Origin: Gnomoniopsis sp. IMI 355080
Lineage: Eukaryota; Ascomycota; Sordariomycetes; Diaporthales; Gnomoniaceae
Reading direction: 5' to 3'
NCBI GenBank assembly: GCA_027946555.1
Contig: JAPEVC010000007.1
Span: forward strand, 1 to 64,000
Length of the DNA: 64,000 nt
The notes under the pieces are model-generated. The model did no database searches and was not told the DNA's origin. It saw only the letters and a program-made list of their open reading frames with translations. The position numbers and the translations under genes are program-made. Numbering within the stretch: the stretch's first letter is position 1; each line of letters begins with the position of its first letter. Shown piece after piece: positions 11,917-24,000 of the stretch.

Positions 11917-12609
11917 CTTGTCGTTGTTGTGAGGGTTGTTCTGGTGATGGTGGTATTCGTGGTGGTGAGTTGGAAGGGCTTGGTGTTGAACCTTCAAGTT
12001 GAGCTCTGTCGTCGGCGGAAATTGGGGCTAGTGCAAGATTGAGTGCCGGGGAAAAGAGAACAGCCTTGAAGGGGTCCCGCGTGATGAATTGATGGAGGGA
12101 AGTTTGCGCAGATGGGCAATTTCCTGATCGACACGAGGAAAAGGGGTTGACAACACAGTGACTGGTCCAGCTACCTGAGCAATTGAATGTGGGCCCTTGG
12201 TCCCTGTGGTGGTCCCTGGCGGCCCTGGCTGCAGAGACTCCCGCCCTCCATAGTGCACTGACCACCTTGAAATTGGGGGTGAGCATTATCAGACAAGACA
12301 TTTTATTGCCCAATACAAAAACAAGTCTAAAGTCAGTTGCTAATCCATCAAGACGTCAATATATCTTCTGGAACTCATGAACAGACAGACAATTTCTATA
12401 GACTTGTTTCAATAGTAAGATATCAAGAAATTTCCTCTTCTTACTTATAAAATGGTCCTCCTTTGCTTGCTCAGTGAAAAGTACACCCTGTTAGTGCAGC
12501 CATTCGTGCTCTTGCGATAAACGATAAGCTCCATTAAAAATACTTTGAGATTTACCGTTTTGCGACTCCCGCCAAACAATTATTCGATAGACATGGCCAT
12601 TTCTTGAAG
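11917..12609. other. Divergent promoter region, septin and PWP2
   Basis: About 700 bp shared upstream region of two divergent genes. A run of CAACAACC-like units close to the septin start (about 11922-11960 on the minus strand) looks like a leader-sequence feature. No gene is visible. Confidence 0.45.
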
Positions 12610-15375
12610 ATGAAGACTGATTTCAAGTTTTCAAACCTTCTTGGAACCGTCTACAGCAGAGGGAACCTCCTCTTCGACCCGGATGGCACTCATCTCTTCT
12701 CTCCAGTAGGAAACCGGGTCACGGTTTTCAACCTCGTCGAGTATGCGACTGTTTTCCTTGCCCATCCTGACGTCGCGACACCTCGCTGACCGCATATTCA
12801 CAGCAACAAATCATACACTTTGCCTTTTGCCCACCGAAAGAATATCGCGAGGATAGGTCTCACACCCCAGGGTAATTTGCTCCTTACAATCGACGAAGAT
12901 GGCCAGGCCATCTTGACCAACGTCCACCGCCGAATCGCCGTCTACAACTTCTCCTTCAAATCTCAGGTCACTGCTCTCTCCTTCTCGCCGTCTGGTCGCT
13001 ACTTTGCTGTCGGTCTTGGTCGCAAGCTCGAAGTCTGGCATGTCCCCTCGACACCTGATACAAATGCGGCAGGCGAGCTTGAATTTGCGCCCTTCGTGAA
13101 GCACCACACCCACACCGGCCATTATGACGACGTACGACACATCGAGTGGTCGAGCGACTCCAGATTCTTTCTTAGTGCGTCCAGTGACTTAACGGCAAGG
13201 TTATGGAGCTTGACACCGGAAGACGGTTTCATACCAACGGTTCTGTCAGGACACAGACAGGCTGTCGTCGGTGCGTGGTTCTCAAAAGACCAGGAGACTA
13301 TCTACACCGTGAGCAAGGATGGCGCGGTGTTTGAGTGGAAGTACGTTGGGCCAAGGCGAAAAGATGAGGACATGGATGAGGATGAGGAGGAAGAAGACGA
13401 GACGAAGCTACGCTGGAGGATTGTGAATAAGCACTACTTCATGCAAAACAACGCGCACCTCAAATGCGCCGCCTATCATGCCGACTCGAACCTCATCGTT
13501 GCAGGGTTTTCCAACGGTATCTTTGGGCTTTACGAGATGCCCGATTTCAACCAAATCCACTCTCTCAGCATATCTCAAAACGACATCGACTTTGTCACGA
13601 TAAATAAGAGCGGCGAGTGGTTGGCTTTTGGTGCCTCGAAGCTTGGTCAGCTGCTGGTCTGGGAGTGGCAGTCCGAATCCTACATTTTAAAACAGCAGGG
13701 TCACTTCGACTCTATGAATTCCTTGGTCTATGCCCCGGATGGCCAGCGCATCATCACAACATCCGACGATGGCAAGATCAAGGTCTGGGACATTGAATCT
13801 GGATTTTGCATTGTAACTTTCACGGAACACACCAGTGGCGTCACAGCATGTGAGTTCTCAAAAAAGGGCAACGTACTCTTCACTTCCAGTTTGGACGGAT
13901 CAATAAGAGCTTGGGACTTGATCAGGTATCGCAACTTCAGAACATTCACGGCACCCACCAGGCTTTCGTGGTCCTGCATGGCTGTGGATCCGAGCGGAGA
14001 AGTGGTGGCAGCAGGCTCGCTGGATTCTTTCGACATTCACATCTGGTCAGTGCAAACTGGTCAACTTTTAGATCAGCTGGCTGGCCATGAGGGTCCTGTC
14101 TCGTCCCTGGCCTTTGCTCCCAACGGCAGCCTCCTAGTCAGCGGAAGCTGGGATCGCACGGCAAGGATATGGTCCGTTTTCGATAGGACACAGACAAGTG
14201 AGCCTCTGCAGCTGCAAGCAGATGTTCTCGATATTGCCATCCGCCCAGACTCGACACAGCTTGCGATCTCGACACTTGATGGCCAGTTGACTTTCTGGTC
14301 TGTATCAGACGCAGAGCAAGTGGCAGGGCTGGATGGACGCAGGGATGTTTCGGGAGGTCGAAAAATCAGTGACAGGAGAACAGCAGCCAACGTTTCTGGC
14401 ACCAAGAGCTACAACTGCATTCGGTACAGCACAGACGGTAGCTGTTTGCTGGCTGGTGGTAACAGCAAGTACATCTGTCTGTACTCCGTGACAACCATGG
14501 TGCTTCTGAAGAAGTTCACCGTCAGCGTGAACCTGTCGCTGTCTGGAACACAAGAATACCTGAACAGCAAGCTTCTTACCGAAGCTGGTCCTCAGGGCGA
14601 GCTGGATACCCAGGGTGAGGCATCTGATAGGGAAGACCGTATCGATAAGTCACTGCCGGGCGCCAAGCGGGGCGACCCATCGTCACGAAAGAATATGGCT
14701 GAAGTGCGGGTCTCGGGAGTGGCATTCTCGCCAGCCGGTACTGCGTTCTGCGCTGCTTCGACCGAGGGTCTCCTGATCTACAGCCTCGACAATGTCCTTC
14801 AATTTGACCCTTTTGACCTCAACATGGAGATTACACCAGCGGCTACACTTTCCGTCCTGGAGGATGAAAAGGACTACCTGAAAGCACTGGTGATGGCCTT
14901 CCGCCTCAACGAGGCCGGCCTGATCAAGCGCGTGTTCCAAGCTGTGCCCCACCAAGACATTTCCTTGGTCGTGGAAGACATGCCCATCGTCTATGTCCCG
15001 AGGCTTCTGCGTTTTGTAGCAGCTCAGACCGAACAGTCCCCTCACATCGAGTTCTGCCTCCTGTGGATCAAGGCTTTGGTTGACAAGCATGGCGCGTGGC
15101 TTACGGCCAACAGGGGCAAAGTCGACGTGGAGCTACGTGTTGTCGCGCGTGCGGTAGCGCGGATGCGTGACGAGATCCGCAGGCTAGCCGATGAGAATGT
15201 CTACATGGTGGACTATCTTCTTGGTCAGGCTGGCAGTATGAATGCTTCACAGGACGAAAAGATGCTCGAATTTTCGACAGGCGCGAAGATGATCACGACT
15301 GGCGAGAAGGGCCTGAGCATGGCAGATTTGATGAATGAAGATGTGTCTGAGGATGAGTGGATTGGCATTGACTAG
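12610..15375 (+). CDS. PWP2: U3 snoRNP / SSU processome WD-repeat protein Pwp2
   Basis: Component of the UTP-B module of the small-subunit processome, needed in the nucleolus for 18S rRNA maturation. Two exons join in frame: 12610..12740 and 12804..15375, giving 900 residues, as in other fungi. The N-terminus (MKTDFKFSNLLG) matches the Pwp2 family directly and fixes the start. WD40 repeats fill roughly residues 50-690, with blades such as HYDDVRHIEWSSD, GHFDSMNSLVYAPDG, EHTSGVTACEFSKKG and GHEGPVSSLAFAPNG. An acidic loop (about residues 230-240, DEDEEEEDE) interrupts one blade. The Utp12 domain lies at about 735-850 (DYLKALVMAFRLNEAGLIK, HIEFCLLWIKALVDKHG). The single intron lies just after the first blade strand. 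The opposite strand has several open frames that are shadows of this gene. Confidence 0.96.
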
Positions 15376-15657
15376 ACTAGATATGTAGACTTGCACATGC
15401 ATGGTCGGTTCATTACAACGCACCAATTGCTGATACCCACTCACATTTTCTTACCCGAGGTCACTCACCAGGCCAATAGTGCGCCCCTTTGTGTTTGTGC
15501 CAAACTATAGTACGGCCTGTGTTCAGAAGAAGGACGACACTGGGCATCGCATGTCCGGAAATGACAGACCAAAAACTCATATGACGGGAAACCCCTGACC
15601 TTTCTGTTGAAATTTGACAGGTTTGATGCTCGAATCGGGTCTCGCTAATACAACACA

Positions 15658-17277
15658 TTACAGTTTGCTTTTCTCGGGAACCTCCTGTCAATAATATGTG
15701 AGTAATTACTCTGCAAATTGCGAGGTAGATGACGTTGAAAGAAGGACTTACAGCCCAAGCCTCGTCGAGGCCCGTAGTCCTCACCCACGTCGGCCCCGGC
15801 GTCTCCACAGAGTCAGCAATTAGATGATGGATCCTCATCCACATATCATCACCCTTGATTATCTTCCAATCTCGATCATTATACTTTTGCGATATCTGCT
15901 GTGTGATGGCAGCTGCACGGGTTAGCTTCACGGCGTGTCCATCGTCGCGCGGCGCGAAATCATGAAGTCTTGTCATGATTTCTGAACATGTAAATGGCTT
16001 TTTGTCAGCGAATCCTCGATTCAAGGTATGCAGTTGGAAATTATCTCTTACCGGGCAACGAGGAATTCAAACCCTTCTTGGGCTGGTAAGTCTTCAGCTC
16101 ATCTAAGGGCAGAGCTGGAACACCTCGACCGGCGTACTGGATGAGATCGTATCTGATCTTCCACTCGAGTAGGCGGGCCTTCGTCTCAGTCGACAACCAT
16201 GGCTGAGAGTTGATGGTGAGAAAGATCGGTGCCGCGTTGATATGGTGGCTTTTTGCTAGCACGTCAGTCCTCTACCGCAAGACAAACCTAAGAGGGAAGA
16301 CAGTCGTCGAGCTCACATCAGAAAGAAATCACACTTGTTCGTCTTCCCCGGATGGAAGCTTGCCGCAGTAGCCACAAACAGCGCCGAGTCAAACATCTCG
16401 ACCGTTCTCTCCTCCAACTCCTCAGGTCGCACCTTGACCTTGCTGATAATCCTCATCATCTCTGCTGGCGCCCGCTCAAGCAAGATTGGTACCTTGGCTG
16501 GCCGTTCCCCCGGCCTCACTGCCGTCTTTATTTTCTCATCATTTCTCGTCTCCTCCAGCAACGACGCGATCCTAGGCATGGTGGTGGTGGATCCCTTCCC
16601 CATTCCATAGGCCTCGTTTGCATTCTTCTCGGCCTGGAGCAGCAGCTCCTTGAAGTTTGGTTGGTGCACGCACGTCTGGGCCAGCGCCTCGGCCACAATT
16701 GCAGGCTGCTTGAACTCCATCCCGAATATCATCTGTATGAGGGGATGCATAAAGCCCGCATAGAACCTCACGAGCAAGTCGTCCGCGGATTCGGTTCCCG
16801 CGAAAAGATATTCAGATAATACAGCCTCCCAGCCCTTGGCGTCGATTTCCCGCTGGAAGAAAGTGAGAAAGTCCGGGTAGTGCTTCTCCTTGCCGAGATA
16901 TTCCTTCGCGTGCTCCCAAGACTGGAGTTCCTGAACAACCTGCTGATTCACAGGCAAGGTGTGCCGTTGGTAAGAAGTGTTGGCGTTATACGCGGCTTCC
17001 ATGGCTTCGGCAGGGGCGCCGGTGCCGTAGAGGGACAGAAGATGGTGGACGATGTGGTTGTGAAAACCTTCTTCATTGAAAAACACGTGATGTGTCTGCG
17101 GCCCAAAGTTAACTGGGACTGATCCAGTAGTATGAACAGTGAGTGCAGCGATTCGCTCACCTCAAGATCCTGCTGGAGAAGTTCGGACGCCTTCTTCGCG
17201 GCCTCAGCCGTCTGCTTCACCTTCCACAGGCCCGTGTCCTCTGGGTCGATGTGGATCTGCTGCGAGGTTGCCATCAT
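15658..17277 (-). CDS. Questin oxidase-like protein (DUF4243, AflY/GedK-like)
   Basis: Member of the fungal family that includes questin oxidase GedK and AflY, which carry out Baeyer-Villiger-type ring opening of anthraquinone/xanthone intermediates. Five exons join in frame: 17161..17277, 16317..17095, 16052..16248, 15752..15981 and 15658..15684, giving 449 residues. Visible features are the His-rich helix HVFFNEEGFHNHIVHHLL (from about residue 42), the FYAGFMHPLIQMIFGMEF block, and the C-terminal HHINAAPIFLTIN block created across the second intron. The last exon codes for only eight residues (EVPEKSKL) and the stop. No polyketide synthase, tailoring enzyme or regulator gene is adjacent: its neighbours are the housekeeping gene PWP2 and a gene-poor region. 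The substrate is therefore unknown, and a role in secondary metabolism is not shown here. Confidence 0.85.
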
Positions 17278-19502
17278 GATGCTCCTCTTGTATAGGCGTG
17301 CTGCGAATAGTTGCGGTGCTCCTTTTCTAAGGGCGGAAGCTAGCAGTAAATTGCCTTGCTCTTGATCGAGTGCCGCTTAGACTGTTCCATCAGCTGTCAG
17401 AGGCCCAATATATATACTTCTATATCTCATTCAGACTAGGAGGTAATCCGTCCGTGTGTTACGTCGGCCTCCTGTTACATTCTCTCCGAATACCTCGAGG
17501 CTTTCACGATGGCGGGCCAGTGGTCGCTCATCCAACATATCTCCGAGCGCACATTAGTAAACGCTTTCTCTGGGTCCGAGTCTGACATTCGTCTCGCGTC
17601 GCGAGATGGCCAGGCTAAGAAGTTCAGTTACCCCGACGAACTCAGTTAGTGAGGGCGGAGTACGTAATTGGGACGCCATACCGCATGAATGTCAGATGTG
17701 GGGATGTCAGGTGCAGTTGCATGTCCCTCGAGACTCGAGAGTATTGTCCCGCTGTCCGAGACTATCCATCCTCAGACTACCTAGGTACCTAAGTAGGCAC
17801 CTAGGGAATTCTGCACCATAATACATAGTAACCATTTGAGGTAGTTCGTGATAAGTAAGCTATTGTAATAAATGAGAGACTATAGTAATGATGAATATCC
17901 TGCTACATACAGGAATGTCCCAGCCTAAGCTCAAATCTGAACTTCCTCAGATTAGAGGCAGTGACCTCAATATAGAATACTCGTAAGCTTGTGGAAATAT
18001 GCTCTCACAGCATGGACAGCTTGCGGCAAAACATAACAAACAACGTGTGTGTGAATCCGCAACCTGATACTGCTATGCAATTGTTGCATTTTGGTTTACG
18101 GAAAGGTCAAGTACGCATGTCCCAGTATAACAAACGCATTCCTATACGGTTCAAATACCACCTATCAACAGACGAATTTCTTTCTACTTCTCCATCGAAC
18201 CCTACGCAATGTACTCAAATTCTCCTTTTTGTAGCTCCTTGTCTGCACTCGCACTTGGAAATCGTCCCCAAGAGACCGTACATAAAGGCTTTCAGACGCG
18301 CCCGGTCCCGTGTGCCCTCTACCTGCCTCCGCCGCTCATGAGACTGCGATGTGCAGGTTTTTGCGCATGGAGCAAAGATCTCTCCCACATGCCGGAGAGC
18401 GAATGGAAGACAGTCGACAAATCACCCTGGGGAGCCTCGGAGAAGGACCCAAATGATATCAAAGGCGGCAATGGCTGTCTCCATTACCTGAAACCAACAC
18501 CGTTTCGCCCATCACCAAACACTGCCCATTGTGACCCGCGGTGGCTGAACTTAGCTGAGGATCATAAGCTTTATGGCGACCATGATCTTCCCAGCAAATT
18601 TCTTCTATAGATGCACCATCGCAAACATCTCCTACAAAGATATATGCTATCTCCATCTCCGCTTAGCCCCCCTCACCGCACACGTTCGGCATTTGCATTT
18701 GCGGAGAGAACCAGTCTTGTTGTAGCTTGTTGTAGCTTGTTGTGTCACTCTCAAACAGGTGCAACGTCCATCTTCCCTACAATCAGAAAGCCAGTCTATT
18801 TTTAATCGTGAGCATGTGATTTCCGTGGTGCAAGAACCCAGGTTCCGAAAGTCTGGGATCGGCAAATGGGCAAACCAGTTTCGTCAAAAAAGAGGAAAAT
18901 TAAAAAAGGAAAGAAAGAGAAAAAAAAAAACGTAATGGTATAGAAGGGACACAAAAAGAAAAGAAAAGAAATATACAACAAAAAACTAGCCCTATCAATA
19001 GCCATGACCTGGACACGGATGGGGAAGCGTCGCCTAGACGGGGTCCACAGACGGAGAAATTCTGGATGGCCTCTGTGGATGGGATGAACACTCCTTAATT
19101 GGCAAGGCGCAGAAACAATGCGTCCAGGCTTGTTTGGTGGACGAATCGGCGAAAAGTGTCAAACAGACCTGTAGCATGTCAATCATCGTCGTCCAGCGCT
19201 GCCAAGTGTCAGATCAACATGCGTAGAGAAAATGGTAAACTTACAATAGCCAAGTGAGGCCCAACAAAAACTCTATTTGGTGTGATTCTCTCTTCTTTTA
19301 CACACACTGGTTCATGCCTTGGTCAACATAAACTCTATAGTATGCGAGAATTCCCCCATCCTCTGGCCTTAGCCCTTGTTCTGTCCACTGCACTGGTATC
19401 CTTCTGGCTCATCTGCGTTCAAGTGTAATCAGGTTTTTTCTTTCTTTCTGTTTTCTCCCCCCTGCTGGCGCCGGTTCGTCATGCCCTCCTCTCCACGCAG
19501 AC
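17278..19502. other. 2.2-kb gene-poor intergenic region
   Basis: I see no supportable gene. It contains a near-palindromic CCTAGGTACCTA-type stretch (about 17778-17806), a 10-bp tandem repeat (18716-18745) and a purine-rich, A-heavy stretch (about 18889-18990). An open frame at 18209..18610 has no recognised family. The right-hand end probably includes the leader of the membrane-protein gene at 19503. Confidence 0.4.
18716..18745. repeat. 10-bp tandem repeat, about 3 copies
   Basis: Unit CTTGTTGTAG is repeated twice perfectly and followed by a third copy that differs at its last two bases. It is intergenic with no known function. Confidence 0.8.
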
Positions 19503-20339
19503 ATGAGAAACCAGTGCTCCTTATTTGACAAGGTGATAATGACATGGTGGGCCACGGTCTGGTGTGCGATACTAGGCTCGTGGCCAGCGCTGGCCTCGGC
19601 CGTTCCCCTCGAACGCCGACAACAGGACGACAGCAGCAGCGGTGGCCAGCAGCAGACCGCCTCACAGGGTCTCATAGCAGGGCTGTCCGCCGGCGTCGCC
19701 GTGGCGGTTCTCACCGGCATCGTTCTCGTCATCTGCTTCCCACCGCGGAAATGGGCACGGGGCAGGGCGACCAGGCCCGTGAAGCCCTACATCCAGCAGA
19801 CAACCACCACCACCGTCACCCACAGCCGCAGCGGTAGCTCCGAGAGCACCACCAGTCTTACCGAAAGTGCCGCGCCGCTGCCCATGACACGCATCACAAA
19901 CATCGACAAGCGCGGCCGCTACATCATCAGCAGCAAAGAGGCGGCGGTGGCGGCGGCGGCCGACGCTGAGAGTGACGTTGCCGGTCCTTCTAGCAGACGT
20001 CCGCCTGCGAGTCTGCAGCGGTACAGTGTTCATGTTACGTCCAATGGCGGTAGTACGACATCATTGAAGGGCGGTGGGTCCTTGACGCCTCTCTCAGAGG
20101 AAAGTGGTAGTAGCGCGGCCAGGTTCCCGAAACAAGAGACCAACATACCGGTCACACCTACGAACTGGCCTATCAATACGATGATCTTGCCGTCTGCATC
20201 AACGTTGCCACCGACGCCTGGGAGGTCAGTCATAGCGGATCGGAGGGGTCGTCCGGCCCTGCAGAGCATTCAAGTGCCGTCGCCGTCGAGTCCGGCGAAC
20301 GCAAAGGGCAAAGGGAAAGCCAGGTTGTATTATCACTAG
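19503..20339 (+). CDS. Hypothetical single-pass membrane protein with signal peptide
   Basis: Not a family I recognise. It is a single exon of 278 residues. A hydrophobic N-terminal segment (WWATVWCAILGSWPALASA, about residues 15-33) looks like a signal peptide followed by a dibasic LERRQ site suited to Kex2-type cleavage. A short Gln/Ser/Gly-rich ectodomain follows. One clear transmembrane helix lies at about residues 58-78 (LIAGLSAGVAVAVLTGIVLVI), with basic residues after it (PPRKWARGR) that favour a cytoplasmic C-terminus. The rest is Ser/Thr/Pro-rich and probably disordered. This layout resembles fungal Wsc/Mid-type or mucin-like surface proteins in shape only; no WSC or CFEM domain is present. 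The ATG at 19539 (MTWWAT) gives a more typical signal peptide and may be the true start. Confidence 0.65.
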   Translation: MRNQCSLFDKVIMTWWATVWCAILGSWPALASAVPLERRQQDDSSSGGQQQTASQGLIAGLSAGVAVAVLTGIVLVICFPPRKWARGRATRPVKPYIQQTTTTTVTHSRSGSSESTTSLTESAAPLPMTRITNIDKRGRYIISSKEAAVAAAADAESDVAGPSSRRPPASLQRYSVHVTSNGGSTTSLKGGGSLTPLSEESGSSAARFPKQETNIPVTPTNWPINTMILPSASTLPPTPGRSVIADRRGRPALQSIQVPSPSSPANAKGKGKARLYYH

Positions 20340-21085
20340 ACGTTCTGTTTAGCAGTTGAATTCAGACAGAGCACACGTACATAGCATTAGGGGAGCAACA
20401 TTGATTACCTGTCTTAATACGAGCACATATCAAATGAACCGTTATCTTTGAAAAGGGTTGCCGGCTAGCCTCCACTACTCGAGTCGTAGTTAGTATGTAT
20501 CTTGCCGGGCGTCATTTCTCTATCTTCTCTCTGCTTTACGCATGACCAGTCTTCTTTCAGTCACCCGAGTTTCGGACGCATTGCCCTGCTCGACTCAAGA
20601 AGGAACATGATCGTATGGTTGCGAAAAACAACTGTAATCACATGACACGTAATTAGCGAACAAACAGCGCAAAAGGCATTGTTCACTGGTATGGTGTGTC
20701 CACTTATGCGTAGCGTGGCACCAAAGAATATTATTCTATAATGCCAACTTCACGCATGGCTCTTTCAAAATGCTTTCTTTCTTTAAGTGTAGCCGCCGGT
20801 TCTCGCAGCACCAAAAATGCTGACGTGGGAAAGTGCCCCGTTTCCGCACGATTTGCGCATACCCCATGAATACCGTGTCAACTCCGTCCACCAGCCCCAT
20901 GCGTGATGGTAGTGCCTGATTCTGCGCCGTTCCCTATGATCGTGGTATATCTTTTGGTACGTTCTTGTTGCTCTTCGTTCGTCGTGTCGTCTTCCTTCTG
21001 TATCCCGCTTGTCTGAGTGGTATGACTGATAGTGGCCGATGAGATGATGCAAATGTACCTCCTCGAGGAGATCTCAATCATAGCA
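20340..21085. other. Convergent 3' region
   Basis: About 750 bp between the 3' end of the membrane-protein gene and the 3' end of the minus-strand 5-phosphatase gene. I see nothing coding. Confidence 0.45.
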
Positions 21086-24000
21086 CTATCCCTCGATCAG
21101 ACCTTTGCTCGTCTCCTTGTCATATCCGATGACCCGCGTGAGGTAGTAGAGCCTGCGAGTATTGTTAGCCCGTCTCGTTTGCCAAGCATCGACCCAAGGG
21201 GCTGCTTACTTTTCTTGATACACCTCCCTCTCCCGCTCGTCTTCAAAGCGCTGTTGGCACTCAATCCACGCCAAGGCCCGCTCTTTCGGCTTGACCCTCT
21301 TGACCGTCAACTCGAATTTGCCAGTCACAGGCCGATGATCTGATACGCGGACTTCGTGCCTCATATAATCGACCTGCTGTATTCGGCCGTTCCCGCGAAA
21401 CAGTAGCCGATCGCACCACGCAGGAGCGCGCTTCTTCTCGCTTGTATCGTAATTATCGGTACCCACGTCGTACTTGTAGGTCGGCGCAAATGTAATGGGC
21501 AACTCCTCGAAAATGCGCAGCTTAAAGTCTGGCTTACGGCGGCGCGCGACGAGTAACTGGTCGCGTTCGAGTAACTTGGATAAATTCTTCTGCTTGACCG
21601 CCATAACAACCGTGTCGCGGCTCATGGTGTCGATGCGATAGTTCAGATCGCCGTTGAGAATGACGAGTTCGTGATCCAGGATCATGCTGCCATCGCCACC
21701 GCCCGTGAAACTGTCGATTCGAACGCTGGGGTTGTTTTCTACTGGAAGGATGGGCGCCTCGAGAATGGCGGTGATGTCGTTGTTACGACTCTGAGCTTGG
21801 GATTGGCCAGCTGCTAAGTGGCAATTGAAGAAGCAGAGGGAGGTATCATCCACCATAAAGCGGACGACGATCGTGCCCTTGTTGCCGTGTAAGCCGCCCA
21901 TACCACGCTTCACTTCGGCCGTACTCAGGTTGCTAATCCGGTCTCTAACATCGGACTTGACGAAGACGCAGGTGAAAAGCCCAACCATGTGGACCGTCTG
22001 CAAGAGGTGGTACAGGGTCCCTGACATGTAATCGTCCAAACTCCTGATGAGGAAATCCCTCCAATCTCGATACTGATGGCTCATACGCTCTTGATCCGAC
22101 TCCTTCTTCTTCGACTTGAAAAATCGCTTGGCAGTTGCAGTCTTGTCTTCCAGATCAACAAGCTCCTGGAAGCCGAAGATCAAGATATCCGGGGAGTCGC
22201 TGTTCTGTAGCAAATTCTGTATGAACGTCGAGTCTGTGTCTGAGTATCTCAAACTATTGGGCGTCGATGCGCCAGCATTCCAAGTCATGATCATGGCCTT
22301 GAGTGTATCGAACTGGCAGTACTGGACGTCCTTGGTTTTCATCTCTTCCTCCAACCAATCTTCTTGGAGCATGCCATCCCAGACTCTGATCATATTGTCC
22401 GCACCAAGAGACAAGACTTGATGACGATCCAGTTGATAACACCCTGACCGATCTGCGATGATCTTGATGAGAGGATTGTCATGAGCCTGCCACTCCTTTT
22501 TGACAAGCCACGGACTCTGGTCGACATCATAAACACAGATCTTGCCATTGCTGTAGCCAGCCCATATCTTGCCAGACATTCCTTGAAGCGAGTTGATCTT
22601 GAAGGTGCTGACGTTGAGGAGTTCCAAGCACGAGTAGTCCTTCTTGGAGTACACGCTGACTTTGCCATCGCTGTGACCAAAGAATACTTTGTCGGGGGCG
22701 GATGGAAGCAGACACCCGGAAGTGATCTCACCAGCGGCATCCTGCATAAGGCACCGCAGAAGTACCTGAAATGGGCTTTTACCATCGAGGGTCGGATAGA
22801 AGACGCGGATCTCCTTTCCTGTCGCATGCCATAATTGATCTCCAACCACCATGGAAAATGAGTGCCCTCTGGGCACTCGGAAAGACTGGGTCGGAAGGCC
22901 AGTCATATCCGGCACGTGATCGTCGCCTGGCGCCCAAACGTGTAAGGTTCCAGCATCATCCAACGTCCAAAGCTCATTGAAGTGCCGGTAAATCTTGATC
23001 ACCTCATTGCGACCATGTGCTCCAATTTTGTTGGCAATGACAGTCTGTGAGTCGATATCCGCCTCCATCAGATCGCCATTATTGTTTCCAATCCACAGTC
23101 TTTTGCCCTCTTCGTCAACATTCGCGCCTGGCTTGAAGGCCACAGAGGTGGCCTTCAAACCTTCCCCATGCGCAAAACTCATCAGCAAGTCTCCATCCCT
23201 GAGGCTCCAGACCCTTGTCAGATGACCAGAGGCGCAGACTCGATCTCCGCTCACGTCGAGATTTCTCGGATCTGACTTGGTAACAATTTCAGGGTGACCA
23301 CTCCTGATGTATGGCGGTCTCCGATTCACGTTGGATGCGTCCGGATAGGCCGTGCTGACGGCACCTATCACATCAGTATGTTTGAGAGGTGCAATTGTAA
23401 CGTCTCCGCTACGAGGGTCGGCAGGAGGAAGTGGCGGCGCAGTCTGCCTTGATTGGCTCCATTCAGCATTCCTGTGCGAAACGGTGTTGGACCTGCCTTG
23501 CATACTTGATCGGGTCGGAGACGTGCTTTGCAAAGGCGTTGAGACTGTTCGCTTCTGGTTTGTAGTCGCAATCGGATGAGGGGTTGCTGCTGGTACTGGC
23601 CGTGGTGGTCGAGGTGGCGGTATTTTTTCAAAAGGTGCAGCTGACCTGTCGACCGCTGTACTCTGTGGTCTAGGAGGTATCTTCGGTCTTGATTCTCCGG
23701 TGACATCCGGTGTGAGCTGGCCCCTCACAGATCCATTACTGTCCATTTCCTTATCCCTCCTTCTGCTAGCTGTTGCGGGATGTACTGGTGGTCGGTCCGG
23801 CGGTGCGAAGCCAATCTGTATTGTCTGAGCCTTTGGTACAGGGTCCCTTGGCCTTATGGGTAGCGCCGGCGGCGGTTCTTCGTCAGGAGAAGCACTGCTG
23901 GGCGGACTGCTGAACGGTGACACTTTCTCCGAAATATCCGGTCGCGCAATGTCCACAGCCCCATCTATTATCCATGACTTCCGCTTGAAGCGTGGACTGT

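Noticed and set aside
18209..18610. 133-codon plus-strand frame in the gene-poor region
   Set aside because: No recognisable domain, no splice-supported extension and no signal peptide; chance frame is the simpler reading.
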